Positions 1 to 7,568 of a stretch of DNA of 40,012 nucleotides are shown here, one piece after another (the stretch's first letter is position 1; each line of letters opens with the position of its first letter). The translations under genes and the position numbers were made by a program. The stretch comes from Verrucomicrobiota bacterium (GTDB lineage Bacteria > Verrucomicrobiota > Verrucomicrobiia > Limisphaerales > SIBE01), in assembly GCA_021733945.1 (NCBI GenBank), contig JAIPJX010000030.1, positions 1 through 40,012 of the forward strand, given 5' to 3'. The notes beneath the pieces were generated by a model, which did no database searches, had not been told where the DNA came from, and saw only the letters and a program-made list of their open reading frames with translations.

Positions 1-41
1 CCTGCAACCCGGCTCGCCGGGACGGTTCGCGCTACCCAAAA

Positions 42-81
42 GCGGTAGAGGACTACCGCCGTCCAAGACGCTTCGCCTTGG
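42..81. repeat. REP-like double-hairpin element
   Basis: A perfect 7-bp inverted repeat (GCGGTAG at 42-48, CTACCGC at 53-59, 4-nt loop) is followed at once by a second short one (CCAAG at 63-67, CTTGG at 77-81). Two adjacent GC-rich palindromes in non-coding DNA are typical of dispersed REP-type elements, and I recall similar 'gcggtag-agga-ctaccgc' units in Verrucomicrobia intergenic regions. Only one copy is seen in this window, so its repetitive nature is inferred. A further small hairpin (TTCGTC at 105-110, GACGAA at 114-119) lies just downstream. I see no gene in bases 1-291. Confidence 0.5.
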
Positions 82-267
82 TGGGGGGCGCGCACTCAAC
101 TTCGTTCGTCATCGACGAAGAATTCTGTCATGCACCCCCTGGTTTATCAACACCGCCCGAGCCGTCATCTGCGGGTTGCGCCCGGGACCGAACGACTTTA
201 AGGTCTCTGCCTGGGCGCGCCCCTCGAACAGAAGGATGCGCCTGCGATCGCGGACCCGACGCGACGA

Positions 268-281
268 GCAGGGTACCCTGC
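268..281. promoter_or_regulatory. 14-bp perfect palindrome upstream of the CPBP gene
   Basis: GCAGGGTACCCTGC is perfectly self-complementary with no loop. It ends 10 bases before the GTG start at 292, where a ribosome-binding site would normally lie. The shape suits a dimeric DNA-binding protein better than an RNA hairpin. No regulator is known, and a chance palindrome in GC-rich DNA is possible. Confidence 0.3.
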
Positions 282-291
282 CAAATCAATC

Positions 292-1128
292 GTGAACACA
301 TCCACCGAAACCATTCCCCCGCCCCTTCCCGGGCCGGCATCCGTGAATCGCGCCCGCTGGGCGATCCACCTGGTCCTGCTGGCTCTCTACCCTCTCGCTC
401 TGGGCCTGATCCCGCTGCTGGTCTCCAAGGGCCCAAGGGAAACGCTCCTGCCCAACACGTCGGGTGCCCTGCTGATCGGAATCGGATTTGAGCTGGGAAT
501 CTTCGGGGCCGTCTTCGGGATCGCGTGGCTTGCTTCCAGGGCGAATCCCGACCAGCTCTTTCTCCGGTGGCGCGGAGGTGTCATGCCCGTGCTGTGGGGA
601 CTGGTCTATTCGATCTGCCTGCGCCTGGGAGTCGCGATCATCCTCGGGGTCAGCGTGCTCGTCCTGACGCTGTCCGGTGTTGTCGATGCCGAAGCGCTCC
701 AGTCGCTGCGACCGCAGACCGAAGCGGTGGTCGACATCAGCGCGCTGTTGGAGAATCCGCTCTACCTGCTGCTCAACCTGACGCTGGTCAGTTTTGTGAT
801 GGCCGGACTGCGGGAAGAACTCTGGCGGGCAGGCGTGATCGCGGCGCTGCTGGTCCTGATGCCAAAACAATTCCGCGGCTGGCTCGGAGGTATCGTGGCG
901 GTGTTGATCGCGGCGGGTTTGTTCGGTCTCGGGCACCTTCCGCAGGGCTGGGGGGGAGTGGCACTGACCACACTTCTGGGGCTCGGCCTGGGCGCGATCA
1001 TGCTCCGGCACCGATCAGTGTGGGAACCCGTGCTGGCGCACGGTTTTTTCGACGCCACCACGTTCGCGCTGCTCGCGTTCCTGGCGCGCTATTACCCGGA
1101 CCTGATTTCAAACGTGCTCTCGAAGTAA
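292..1128 (+). CDS. CPBP family intramembrane metalloprotease
   Basis: A 278-residue, strongly hydrophobic protein of the CPBP (CaaX protease and bacteriocin-processing, Abi) family. These are polytopic membrane metalloproteases of the Rce1 type, and most bacterial members have unknown substrates. All family motifs are visible: the EExxxR signature as E175-E176...R179, a first histidine at H215 in a GLGH context, and the late HGFFD element with H250 and D254. About seven or eight hydrophobic segments span the chain, the first following a proline-rich cytoplasmic leader of about 20 residues. The start is GTG with no clear Shine-Dalgarno sequence; a 14-bp palindrome lies just upstream. It stands alone, convergent with murJ 45 bp away. 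The family call is secure and the biological role is unknown. Confidence 0.88.
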   Translation: MNTSTETIPPPLPGPASVNRARWAIHLVLLALYPLALGLIPLLVSKGPRETLLPNTSGALLIGIGFELGIFGAVFGIAWLASRANPDQLFLRWRGGVMPVLWGLVYSICLRLGVAIILGVSVLVLTLSGVVDAEALQSLRPQTEAVVDISALLENPLYLLLNLTLVSFVMAGLREELWRAGVIAALLVLMPKQFRGWLGGIVAVLIAAGLFGLGHLPQGWGGVALTTLLGLGLGAIMLRHRSVWEPVLAHGFFDATTFALLAFLARYYPDLISNVLSK

Positions 1129-1173
1129 CGCCTCCATGCGGCGACAGGAACGATCCCAAAGTTGTGGATCCGC

Positions 1174-2850
1174 TCAATCTCCGTCCCCCGGGGAATCAGG
1201 GGGAACCGATTTCCTGAACCGGTCCTGAAGCATATCGACGAACACCCGAGCCTGGGGCACTCCGCGCCAGAGGGAAAACGCTCCATACAGGACCCCAGCC
1301 AAAAGGGCCGGACCAAACACCGCTCCGATTCTTCTCAAAACAGTCTTGTGCCCAACCCAGGATTCCCAGGTCATGCTCGCGCCCCACGCGCCCGCACCAG
1401 CCAGGGCACCGGCGGCGAGCATCGGCCACAGCTCCTTCCCGATCCCCGACAAGCCCAGGAACTTGAGTTTCTTGCGCAGCGCAAACAAAAGGAGGGAAAC
1501 GTTCAGCACCGAACTCACCGTATTCGCCAAGCCAAGCCCGCCCTGGGCAAGAAAACCAACCAGCCAGAGGACCAGGACCACGTTGACGCCCAGACAAAAG
1601 CTGCTGATGATCATCGGCGTGCGGGTGTCGCCCAGGGCATAAAACGCACGCGCCAGGATGTTCACCGCAGAAAAGGCGATCAAACCCGGGGCCAGGCACG
1701 CAAGGGCAAACGCGGCGCGCCGGGTTGCAAACGGAGTGAACTGCCCGCCCTCGAACAACAAACGCACGATCGGTTCGGCCAGCACGATCAGAAGCACCGA
1801 AGCGATCAGGTTGGCAAACACCAGGTAACCCGCAGCCTCTCGCAGGGTTTCCCGAAACTCCGGGTAACGCTTTTCCGCCGCGAGCCCGGACAAGGTCGGC
1901 AGGAGAAACGTCGCCAGCGAAATCCCGATGATTCCCTGCGGAAACTCCATCAACCGGACCGCATAATCAAACGAAGCGACGATCTGCGGATTCACCATCC
2001 AGGCAATTCCCTGAGTGAGCACCACGTTCAACTGAAACGCCGCGACTCCCATCATTCCGGGAATCATTTTCCGACCCACCAACCGGACCGTTTCATTTCG
2101 AAACGGCGGGATCCACCGAAACCGGAATCCTTCCCGCCTCAGCATGGGCAGCTGGTAAAGCGCCTGGGCCAGGCCAGCCACGAGCACCGCAAACGCCAGG
2201 GCGAAGATCTGGTCTTCCAGAGTCTCCCCGTAGCGCGGCGCAATCAAAAGGACCGCCACGATGAGCGTCCCGTTCAACACCGTCGCCCCCAGTGCCGGCA
2301 CAAAAAAATGGCCGCGCGCGTTCAGCATGCCCATGAAGGTCGCCGCCATGCAGACCATCAGCATGTATGGGAACATGACGCGCAGCAGCTCCAGCATCAG
2401 GCGCGTCTCGGCAGAGAACCATCGGGAAGCCGACACTTTCGGGGCCAGATTGACGAGAGCCGAAATCTGGTCTCCCGCGCCCACGACACCTCCGATCACC
2501 TCGGGAGTGTCAAACGCAAGGAGCGCCGAGATCCCGATCAGGACGATCGCGATCACACCGCTGGCCGCGATCACCAGGGCGGACAGCACCGCATTGGCCG
2601 AACGCCACATCTCCTCTTCGCCCGCCGTACGTTCCTTCTCCTTGAAGATGGGGATAAACGCCGCCGTCAGGGCACCCTCCCCGAGCAAGCGCCTGAAGAG
2701 GTTGGGAATCATGAACGCCAGCTTGAACGCGGCCGCCACCGGACCATCCCCCATAAACCGTGCGTACAAAATCTCGCGCAGCATTCCAAGCAGACGACTG
2801 GCCAGGGTGGCCGCACCCATCGCCCCGGAAGATTTCAGCATTTGTGACAC
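1174..2850 (-). CDS. murJ: Lipid II flippase MurJ
   Basis: This 558-residue polytopic membrane protein belongs to the MVF/MOP superfamily. It flips undecaprenyl-linked peptidoglycan precursor (lipid II) across the inner membrane. The N-terminus carries the conserved block SRLLGMLREILYAR, then FMIPNLFRRLLGEGA, which contains the arginines lining the MurJ cavity. About 14 hydrophobic helices follow, and the length matches the family (about 510-560). The chosen GTG start has a GAGGGA about 10 nt upstream. An ATG three codons later, at 2841, is the alternative, but its spacing to the same site is worse. The gene follows folA by 33 bp on the same strand, so the two are probably cotranscribed. The C-terminal tail after the last helix is short and charged. 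Confidence 0.95.
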   Translation of the reverse strand: MSQMLKSSGAMGAATLASRLLGMLREILYARFMGDGPVAAAFKLAFMIPNLFRRLLGEGALTAAFIPIFKEKERTAGEEEMWRSANAVLSALVIAASGVIAIVLIGISALLAFDTPEVIGGVVGAGDQISALVNLAPKVSASRWFSAETRLMLELLRVMFPYMLMVCMAATFMGMLNARGHFFVPALGATVLNGTLIVAVLLIAPRYGETLEDQIFALAFAVLVAGLAQALYQLPMLRREGFRFRWIPPFRNETVRLVGRKMIPGMMGVAAFQLNVVLTQGIAWMVNPQIVASFDYAVRLMEFPQGIIGISLATFLLPTLSGLAAEKRYPEFRETLREAAGYLVFANLIASVLLIVLAEPIVRLLFEGGQFTPFATRRAAFALACLAPGLIAFSAVNILARAFYALGDTRTPMIISSFCLGVNVVLVLWLVGFLAQGGLGLANTVSSVLNVSLLLFALRKKLKFLGLSGIGKELWPMLAAGALAGAGAWGASMTWESWVGHKTVLRRIGAVFGPALLAGVLYGAFSLWRGVPQARVFVDMLQDRFRKSVPPDSPGDGD

Positions 2851-2883
2851 AGAATTCAGATCCCTCGAAGAACCGGCGCCGGG

Positions 2884-3378
2884 TCAACCGGCGGCCAAAC
2901 GTTTATTGCGATAGTGACTGACCCGAAACTCGGGTCGATCCATCACCTCCCTCACCAACTCGAAATCATTCTCAAACGGCGGGAAAACCGTGTCGCCTTC
3001 CACGGTTCGTTTCACCAGGGTGAGGTAGAGGTCGGAGCATCGGGCCAAGGCCTGCTGGTAGATTTGCGCGCCACCGCAGATGAAGAACTCCCTGGAATCC
3101 GAGATCGGATCAATCAGGTCGAGGTCCCCGGCGACCTGGGTGCCCGGAATATCCCGCACCGTCCTCGAGACCACGATGGTCAACCGGCCCGGCAGCGGGC
3201 GCCCGATCGATTCGAATGTTTTTCGTCCCATCACAAGAATGCCGCCCATGGTGGTTCGTTTGAACCACTGAAAATCCTCAGGCAAATGCCACGGGATCTG
3301 GTTGCCGCGTCCGATGACGCGGTTTTCAGACATGGCAGCGATGGCTTTGAAACATTTCATGTTCAGGCCGGACATCAT
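2884..3378 (-). CDS. folA: Dihydrofolate reductase
   Basis: NADPH-dependent reduction of dihydrofolate to tetrahydrofolate in the cytoplasm. Visible family elements are the N-terminal strand KAIAAMSENRVIG, the substrate loop IPWHLPEDFQWFK (the acidic residue is the usual catalytic proton donor position), GRKTFESIGRPLPGR for NADPH binding, and FICGGAQIYQQAL near the C-terminus. The frame stays open upstream to 3498, but that extension is not DHFR-like. A strong GGGGAGG site at 3384-3390 lies 5 and 8 nt before tandem ATGs at 3378 and 3375, giving the usual size of about 164 residues. Another ATG at 3360 begins the conserved fold directly. It is followed by murJ and lies downstream of tRNA-Tyr on the same strand. 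Confidence 0.93.
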   Translation of the reverse strand: MMSGLNMKCFKAIAAMSENRVIGRGNQIPWHLPEDFQWFKRTTMGGILVMGRKTFESIGRPLPGRLTIVVSRTVRDIPGTQVAGDLDLIDPISDSREFFICGGAQIYQQALARCSDLYLTLVKRTVEGDTVFPPFENDFELVREVMDRPEFRVSHYRNKRLAAG

Positions 3379-3702
3379 TCCATCCTCCCCGCGAATGACA
3401 AACCCCAAAACCAGCAACATACCCTCGAAACAGAGGAAGATCGGAAAACCGGAAGCAAGGGGCGTTTGGACGGGAAAACACAATGGTTGGAATGCCATGG
3501 AGGTCCATTTCTCTGATTAGGTCCTTTCAGAAGCTTGGGCTGTACGCTTTATGTGCGCTTTCCGCGCATTGTTTCAGAGCAGTCGGCAAGAGACGCCAAG
3601 AGTCAGACAGCACACCCTTCAAATCGACCAGATTCCAGAAAAACCCGAAAAATCGACTGAAACGGGCATAAAACGCCGCTTTTAGGAGCGTGGTGGGTCG
3701 AA
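3379..3702. other. Non-coding interval between tRNA-Tyr and folA
   Basis: I see no convincing gene here. The minus-strand side near folA holds its Shine-Dalgarno sequence (3384-3390). A small hairpin (TGCGC at 3554-3558, GCGCA at 3564-3568) and a TAAAA/TTTTA inverted repeat (3669-3684) are present, but neither has the long stem plus T-run of an intrinsic terminator. Read-through from tRNA-Tyr into folA is therefore possible. Confidence 0.4.
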
Positions 3703-3787
3703 TGGTGGTAGGAACAGGATTCGAACCTGTGAAGGCAAAGCCAGCAGATTTACAGTCTGCCCCCGTTGGCCACTTGGGTATCCTACC
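3703..3787 (-). tRNA. tRNA-Tyr (GTA)
   Basis: The minus strand folds into a complete 85-nt class II tRNA: acceptor stem GGTAGGA/TCCTACC, discriminator A, an encoded CCA end, a long variable arm as expected for bacterial tRNA-Tyr, and a T loop with TTCGAAT. The anticodon loop CTGTAAA gives anticodon GTA. A promoter-like TTGACA / CCTAAT pair lies just upstream. Confidence 0.96.
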
Positions 3788-4148
3788 CCATTGCGGAATG
3801 GCAAATTAGGTTGGACTCCGCCTCTGTGTCAAGCGACTTATGTTTCGATATTGCAATTGGTTCGAGGAAGTTGCAGCGCACGAACAGGAGTCCGGGAGCC
3901 CCCCCCCCACTGCCAATGGTTTAGCGGAGATGTCCCTGTTGAGGATTTCGAGGTTCCTCATGGCTTGCCGTTGAACGGATTGGTGTCCTGATGGGAGTGA
4001 GTGGGTTTGCCCTTCGGGCAGGACCAGAGCGGCGTCGACGCTGCGCTCTGCCGCGCGCACTCCAAAACACCGTCGTTCTTCCGGTGCCATGAGTTGGAGT
4101 CCATCCCCATGGCAGACATCCGGGAGATCGCGGCAAGCCACTCAAAAT
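3788..4148. other. Intergenic interval beside the tRNA-Tyr promoter
   Basis: Apart from the tRNA promoter I see no gene. The interval holds a C tract around 3901-3908, a weak hairpin (TGAGGA at 3940-3945, TCCTCA at 3955-3960) and a short one (TGCCC at 4008-4012, GGGCA at 4016-4020). The last lies downstream of the response-regulator gene but lacks a T-run, so it is not called a terminator. Confidence 0.4.
3805..3832 (-). promoter_or_regulatory. Sigma-70-type promoter of tRNA-Tyr
   Basis: On the minus strand a perfect -35 hexamer TTGACA (3832-3827) is followed after 16 bp by CCTAAT (3810-3805), which matches four of six -10 positions. The expected start is about 10 bases before the tRNA 5' end at 3787. 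Confidence 0.6.
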
Positions 4149-5522
4149 CTAGAGCCCGTATCGCTGAAGGCGCCGATAGAATGCGCTCCGGCTCAACCCC
4201 AGGGATTCGGCTGCCTTGCTGGCATTGCCCTCAAATCGACTCATGGTTTTTCGGATCAGGAGCTGCTCCACTTCCTCGAGGCTCATGTCTTCCAAACGCC
4301 GTTCCTGCGCGTTCCGCACCTGATGCAAGCCAAGATCGGCCAATGTGATGTCCGGAGTGGACGTCATCAGGACGGCCCGCTCCATGACATGACTCAGCTC
4401 ACGAATATTGCCGGGCCAGGGGTGCGACAGCAGCGCCTGGATGGCGGATTCGGCAATGCCACGCACGTTCCTGCGGTATCTCTGGCAGTGTTGACTGAGG
4501 AAATGACGGGCCAATACCGGAATGTCTTCCGGGCGTTCCCGGAGCGGGGGCAGATGGATCTCGATCGTGTTTAACCGGAAAAGCAGATCCTCCCGGAACC
4601 GGGACTGCTCCACCTCACTTTTTAAATCAGCGTTCGTCGCCGAAATGATGCGCACATCCACGCGGTGCGTCCTTGAGGAACCGACCCGCTCGAACTCGCC
4701 CGTTTCCAGCACCCTCAGCAGTTTGGGCTGCTGGCTCATGGGCACATTGGCGATTTCATCCAGGAAGAGCGTACCTCCGTCCGCCAACTCGAACCGCCCC
4801 ACCCGATCGCTCTTGGCATCGGTGAACGCCCCCTTCACATGTCCAAAAAGTTCACTTTCAAAGACCCCTTCGGAAAGCCCACCCGTGTTGACCGTCACCA
4901 TGGACGCCGCAGACCGGGACGAAAGACTGTGCAACGCGCGGGCGACCACCCCCTTGCCGGTGCCGTTCTGGCCCGTGATCAACACATTGGCATCCGATGG
5001 CCCCACCCGTTCCACCAAATCCAACACCGGTTTCATGGCCTTCGACTCGGCGATGAGCAACTCTCCGGAGTGTCCTCGGAGCAACCGGTTTTCTGCCTCC
5101 AACCGTTGCCCCTTGCGCAACGCCTGACTCAGCGCAATCTGCGTCTGGACAATCGACAACAGCCTTGGATTGTCCCACGGTTTCTGGACAAAATCCCTCG
5201 CGCCCCGCCGCATGGCAGCCACCGCCAGCTCCACGCTCCCCCAGGCCGTCATCACCACGATCGGCAGGGTGCCATCCAGAGCCTGCACCCGGTTCAACAA
5301 ATCCAGGCCCTCTTCACCGGACGTGGTGTCCCTGGCATAGTTCAGATCCATGAGAAGCAGAGAAAAATCCTGCTCCCCCACCAACTCAAGCACACGCGCG
5401 GGATTGGCGGCCACCTCCGTCCGGTAGCCCTCCCCTTTGAACAGGAGCTTGAGCGCCTCTCGGACATCGGCCTGATCGTCTGCGATCAGGATCTGGGGCA
5501 TCGATGCGTCTGCTTTTTTCAT
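4149..5522 (-). CDS. NtrC-family sigma-54-dependent response regulator
   Basis: A 457-residue two-component activator of sigma-54 RNA polymerase. Its domains are in the canonical order: a receiver with acidic pair D15-D16 and phospho-acceptor D59 (MDLNY context); an AAA+ central domain with Walker A GQNGTGKG, Walker B GGTLFLDEI and an arginine-rich RFREDLLFRL element; and a C-terminal Fis-type helix-turn-helix (NASKAAESLGLSRSAFYRR). The sigma-54-contacting loop reads GAFTDA rather than GAFTGA, a natural variant in many Verrucomicrobia/Bacteroidota regulators. The frame is open to 5627 but the extension is not conserved-looking. ATG at 5522 has a weak GGGA upstream and ATG at 5501 begins the receiver directly. 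No histidine kinase lies beside it, so its partner and targets are unknown. Confidence 0.92.
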   Translation of the reverse strand: MKKADASMPQILIADDQADVREALKLLFKGEGYRTEVAANPARVLELVGEQDFSLLLMDLNYARDTTSGEEGLDLLNRVQALDGTLPIVVMTAWGSVELAVAAMRRGARDFVQKPWDNPRLLSIVQTQIALSQALRKGQRLEAENRLLRGHSGELLIAESKAMKPVLDLVERVGPSDANVLITGQNGTGKGVVARALHSLSSRSAASMVTVNTGGLSEGVFESELFGHVKGAFTDAKSDRVGRFELADGGTLFLDEIANVPMSQQPKLLRVLETGEFERVGSSRTHRVDVRIISATNADLKSEVEQSRFREDLLFRLNTIEIHLPPLRERPEDIPVLARHFLSQHCQRYRRNVRGIAESAIQALLSHPWPGNIRELSHVMERAVLMTSTPDITLADLGLHQVRNAQERRLEDMSLEEVEQLLIRKTMSRFEGNASKAAESLGLSRSAFYRRLQRYGL

Positions 5523-5751
5523 AGAATCCCGTACATTCCCGCAAATCCAAGATGTGAAAAACCGCTCCTGTCGGTGGCACGCACGATTCTCACCGGGCGG
5601 TTGCACCCCCCGGAGGGACCGCTTCAAAAACGGACTCTAAGAGGCGTCCCCCGAAAAGTCGACGCTACATTCTCCTTGCGTTTGGCGACGAAATGACGTA
5701 TGGGTTAAGCCGTTCTCAGTACAAACCATTGATACAATTTAAAAACACACT

Positions 5752-6087
5752 ATGAAAAAATTCTTACTCGCCCTGTCCGTGACCGGACTTTTTTTGGCCT
5801 CCACCACCGCAAGTTTCGCCGACGACGCCGAAAAAACGATCAAAGGCGAAGCCCAGTGCGCCAAGTGCTCGCTCAAGAAGGCTGACTCCTGCCAGAACGT
5901 GATTGTCACCAAACACGACGGCAAGGAAGTCATCTATTTCCTGAAAGATCACGAAGGCAAGGACGTGAACAAGAAGTTCCACAAGACCGTCTGCTCCGCG
6001 AAGAAAAAAGTGGAAGCCAAGGGAACCGTCTCCGAACACGACGGCAAGCACGAATTGACCATTGCGGCGATCAAAGTCGTCGAATAA
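5752..6087 (+). CDS. Secreted DUF6370-like cysteine protein
   Basis: A 111-residue exported protein. An N-terminal signal peptide (MKKFLLALSVTGLFLAST, cleavage probably after SFA near residue 23) is followed by a compact lysine-rich domain with four cysteines: CAKC, SCQNVI and TVCSAKKK. This arrangement matches the DUF6370 family of Verrucomicrobia and Planctomycetes, whose function is unknown. The cysteine pattern suggests disulfides or metal binding, but that is inference. There is no Shine-Dalgarno sequence before the ATG. A TACAAT hexamer at 5733-5738 could be a -10 element. The gene is monocistronic and ends in a very strong terminator 24 bp after the stop. Confidence 0.75.
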   Translation: MKKFLLALSVTGLFLASTTASFADDAEKTIKGEAQCAKCSLKKADSCQNVIVTKHDGKEVIYFLKDHEGKDVNKKFHKTVCSAKKKVEAKGTVSEHDGKHELTIAAIKVVE

Positions 6088-6110
6088 TTTTCGCACGAAC
6101 GACCGTTTTC

Positions 6111-6146
6111 AAAACGCCGCCCTCATCGGGGCGGCGTTTTTGTTTT
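6111..6146 (+). terminator. Intrinsic terminator after the DUF6370 gene
   Basis: A perfect 12-bp stem (6111-6122 with 6129-6140) around the 6-nt loop TCATCG is followed by TTTTTGTTTTTT. The A-rich 5' foot of the stem makes it potentially active in both directions, although no minus-strand gene ends here. Confidence 0.9.
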
Positions 6147-6291
6147 TTGAAGTCCAGGCACCGGGTTGCAATGCCGGTCTGGCAGGTCCATACTCCGGGA
6201 AGCAATGGACAGATCCCAAAGCAGTTTCCTTCTTGTTAAAGCAATGCTTCCGGCGAACCGAGCCCGATTCCCTTCGAACCACCCTTGATCC

Positions 6292-7509
6292 ATGGCCACC
6301 ATCGCAGTCATCGGCACCCTCGACACGAAGGGTGAGGAACACGAATTCGTGGCGGAGCTGATCCGCCGGCGAGGGCACGAAGCACTGCTCATTGATGTGG
6401 GCGCGCTCGAACCTCCAACCGTGCGGCCGGACATCTCCCGGGAGGAAGTGGCCCGCTCGGCGGCGATGGATCTGCCCGCCCTGGTGTCGCGAAAAGACCG
6501 CGGCGAAACGGTGGCTGCGATGTCCCAGGGAGCGGCACGCACCCTGTTGGATCTGGTGGCGCAAAAGCGGATTGACGGAGTGATTTCCCTGGGCGGAGGG
6601 GGCGGAACTGCGATTGCCACAACAGGCATGCGGGCGTTGCCCATCGGTTTCCCTAAACTGATGGTGTCCACGCTCGCCAGCGGAAACACGTCCCAGTATG
6701 TCGGGGTGAAGGACATCGTCATGTTTCCAAGCATCGTCGATGTTGCGGGTCTCAACCGGATCTCGCGAGAAATCCTGACCCGTGCGGCGGGAGCGATCTG
6801 CGGGATGGTGGAGACCGAGCCCGTGTCCTCGGACGACAAACCCATCATCGTGGCGAGCATGTTCGGGAACACGACGGACTGCGTCCAGGCGGCCAGAGGG
6901 CAGCTTGAGGCGGCAGGTTACGAAGTGCTGGTGTTCCATGCCACCGGGACCGGAGGCCGAACGATGGAGTCACTGGTGGAAACCGGCATGGTGAGCGGCG
7001 TGCTCGACATCACCACCACGGAATGGGCTGACGAACTGGTGGGCGGCGTATTGACGGCTGGTTCCCACCGTTTGGAAGCGGCCGCACGCAGCGGAGTACC
7101 GGCCATTGTCACTCCCGGCTGTCTGGACATGGCGAACTTCGGCCCTCCCGAAACCGTTCCCAACCGGTACAAGGACCGCTGCTTTTATCAGCACAACCCA
7201 CAGGTGACCCTGATGCGCACCACAGCTGACGAATGCCGACGCCTTGGCGCGATTCTGGCGGACAAAGTCAATCTCTCCACAGGTCCGGTCACCGTGCTCC
7301 TTCCAATGCGGGCCATCAGCGTGATCAGTGCCCCGGGGCAATGTTTCCATGATCCGGCGGCGGACCTGGCCCTGTTCGACGCCATTCGTTCCGGACTGCG
7401 CAGCGGAATTCCACTGGTGCAGATCGACGCCGAGATCAACGATCCCGCATTCGCGCATGCATGCGTCAACGCGCTGCTTGGGAACATCGCGATGAAAACC
7501 GGCGGCTGA
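6292..7509 (+). CDS. UPF0261 / Tm-1-like ATP-binding protein
   Basis: A 405-residue cytoplasmic protein of the UPF0261 family, whose N-terminal domain is homologous to the ATP-binding domain of the tomato resistance protein Tm-1. The first strand reads IAVIGTLDTKGEE, and a glycine-rich nucleotide-binding block SLGGGGGTAIATTGM lies near residues 101-115. The second half holds further conserved stretches such as FHATGTGGRTMESL and TPGCLDMANFG. The length matches the full two-domain family. In other bacteria it is often paired with a phosphoenolpyruvate-hydrolase-like protein; no such partner is present here. The ATG has no clear Shine-Dalgarno sequence. The gene is convergent with the AsmA-like gene, 59 bp away, with no obvious terminator between them. 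The reaction is unknown. Confidence 0.88.
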   Translation: MATIAVIGTLDTKGEEHEFVAELIRRRGHEALLIDVGALEPPTVRPDISREEVARSAAMDLPALVSRKDRGETVAAMSQGAARTLLDLVAQKRIDGVISLGGGGGTAIATTGMRALPIGFPKLMVSTLASGNTSQYVGVKDIVMFPSIVDVAGLNRISREILTRAAGAICGMVETEPVSSDDKPIIVASMFGNTTDCVQAARGQLEAAGYEVLVFHATGTGGRTMESLVETGMVSGVLDITTTEWADELVGGVLTAGSHRLEAAARSGVPAIVTPGCLDMANFGPPETVPNRYKDRCFYQHNPQVTLMRTTADECRRLGAILADKVNLSTGPVTVLLPMRAISVISAPGQCFHDPAADLALFDAIRSGLRSGIPLVQIDAEINDPAFAHACVNALLGNIAMKTGG

Positions 7510-7568
7510 GGGTCTGAAACGAACCAGGGACGGAACCGGGGCTTCGGATTCAGGTGGATTGAGGCCTG

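Noticed and set aside
1162..2847. A 561-codon open frame antisense to murJ on the plus strand
   Set aside because: Arg/Gln/His-rich composition with no domain and full overlap with a clear MurJ; it is the GC-rich mirror of the real gene.
4008..4020. Hairpin TGCCC-TTC-GGGCA as terminator of the response-regulator gene
   Set aside because: Only 5 bp of stem and no T-run on the minus strand.
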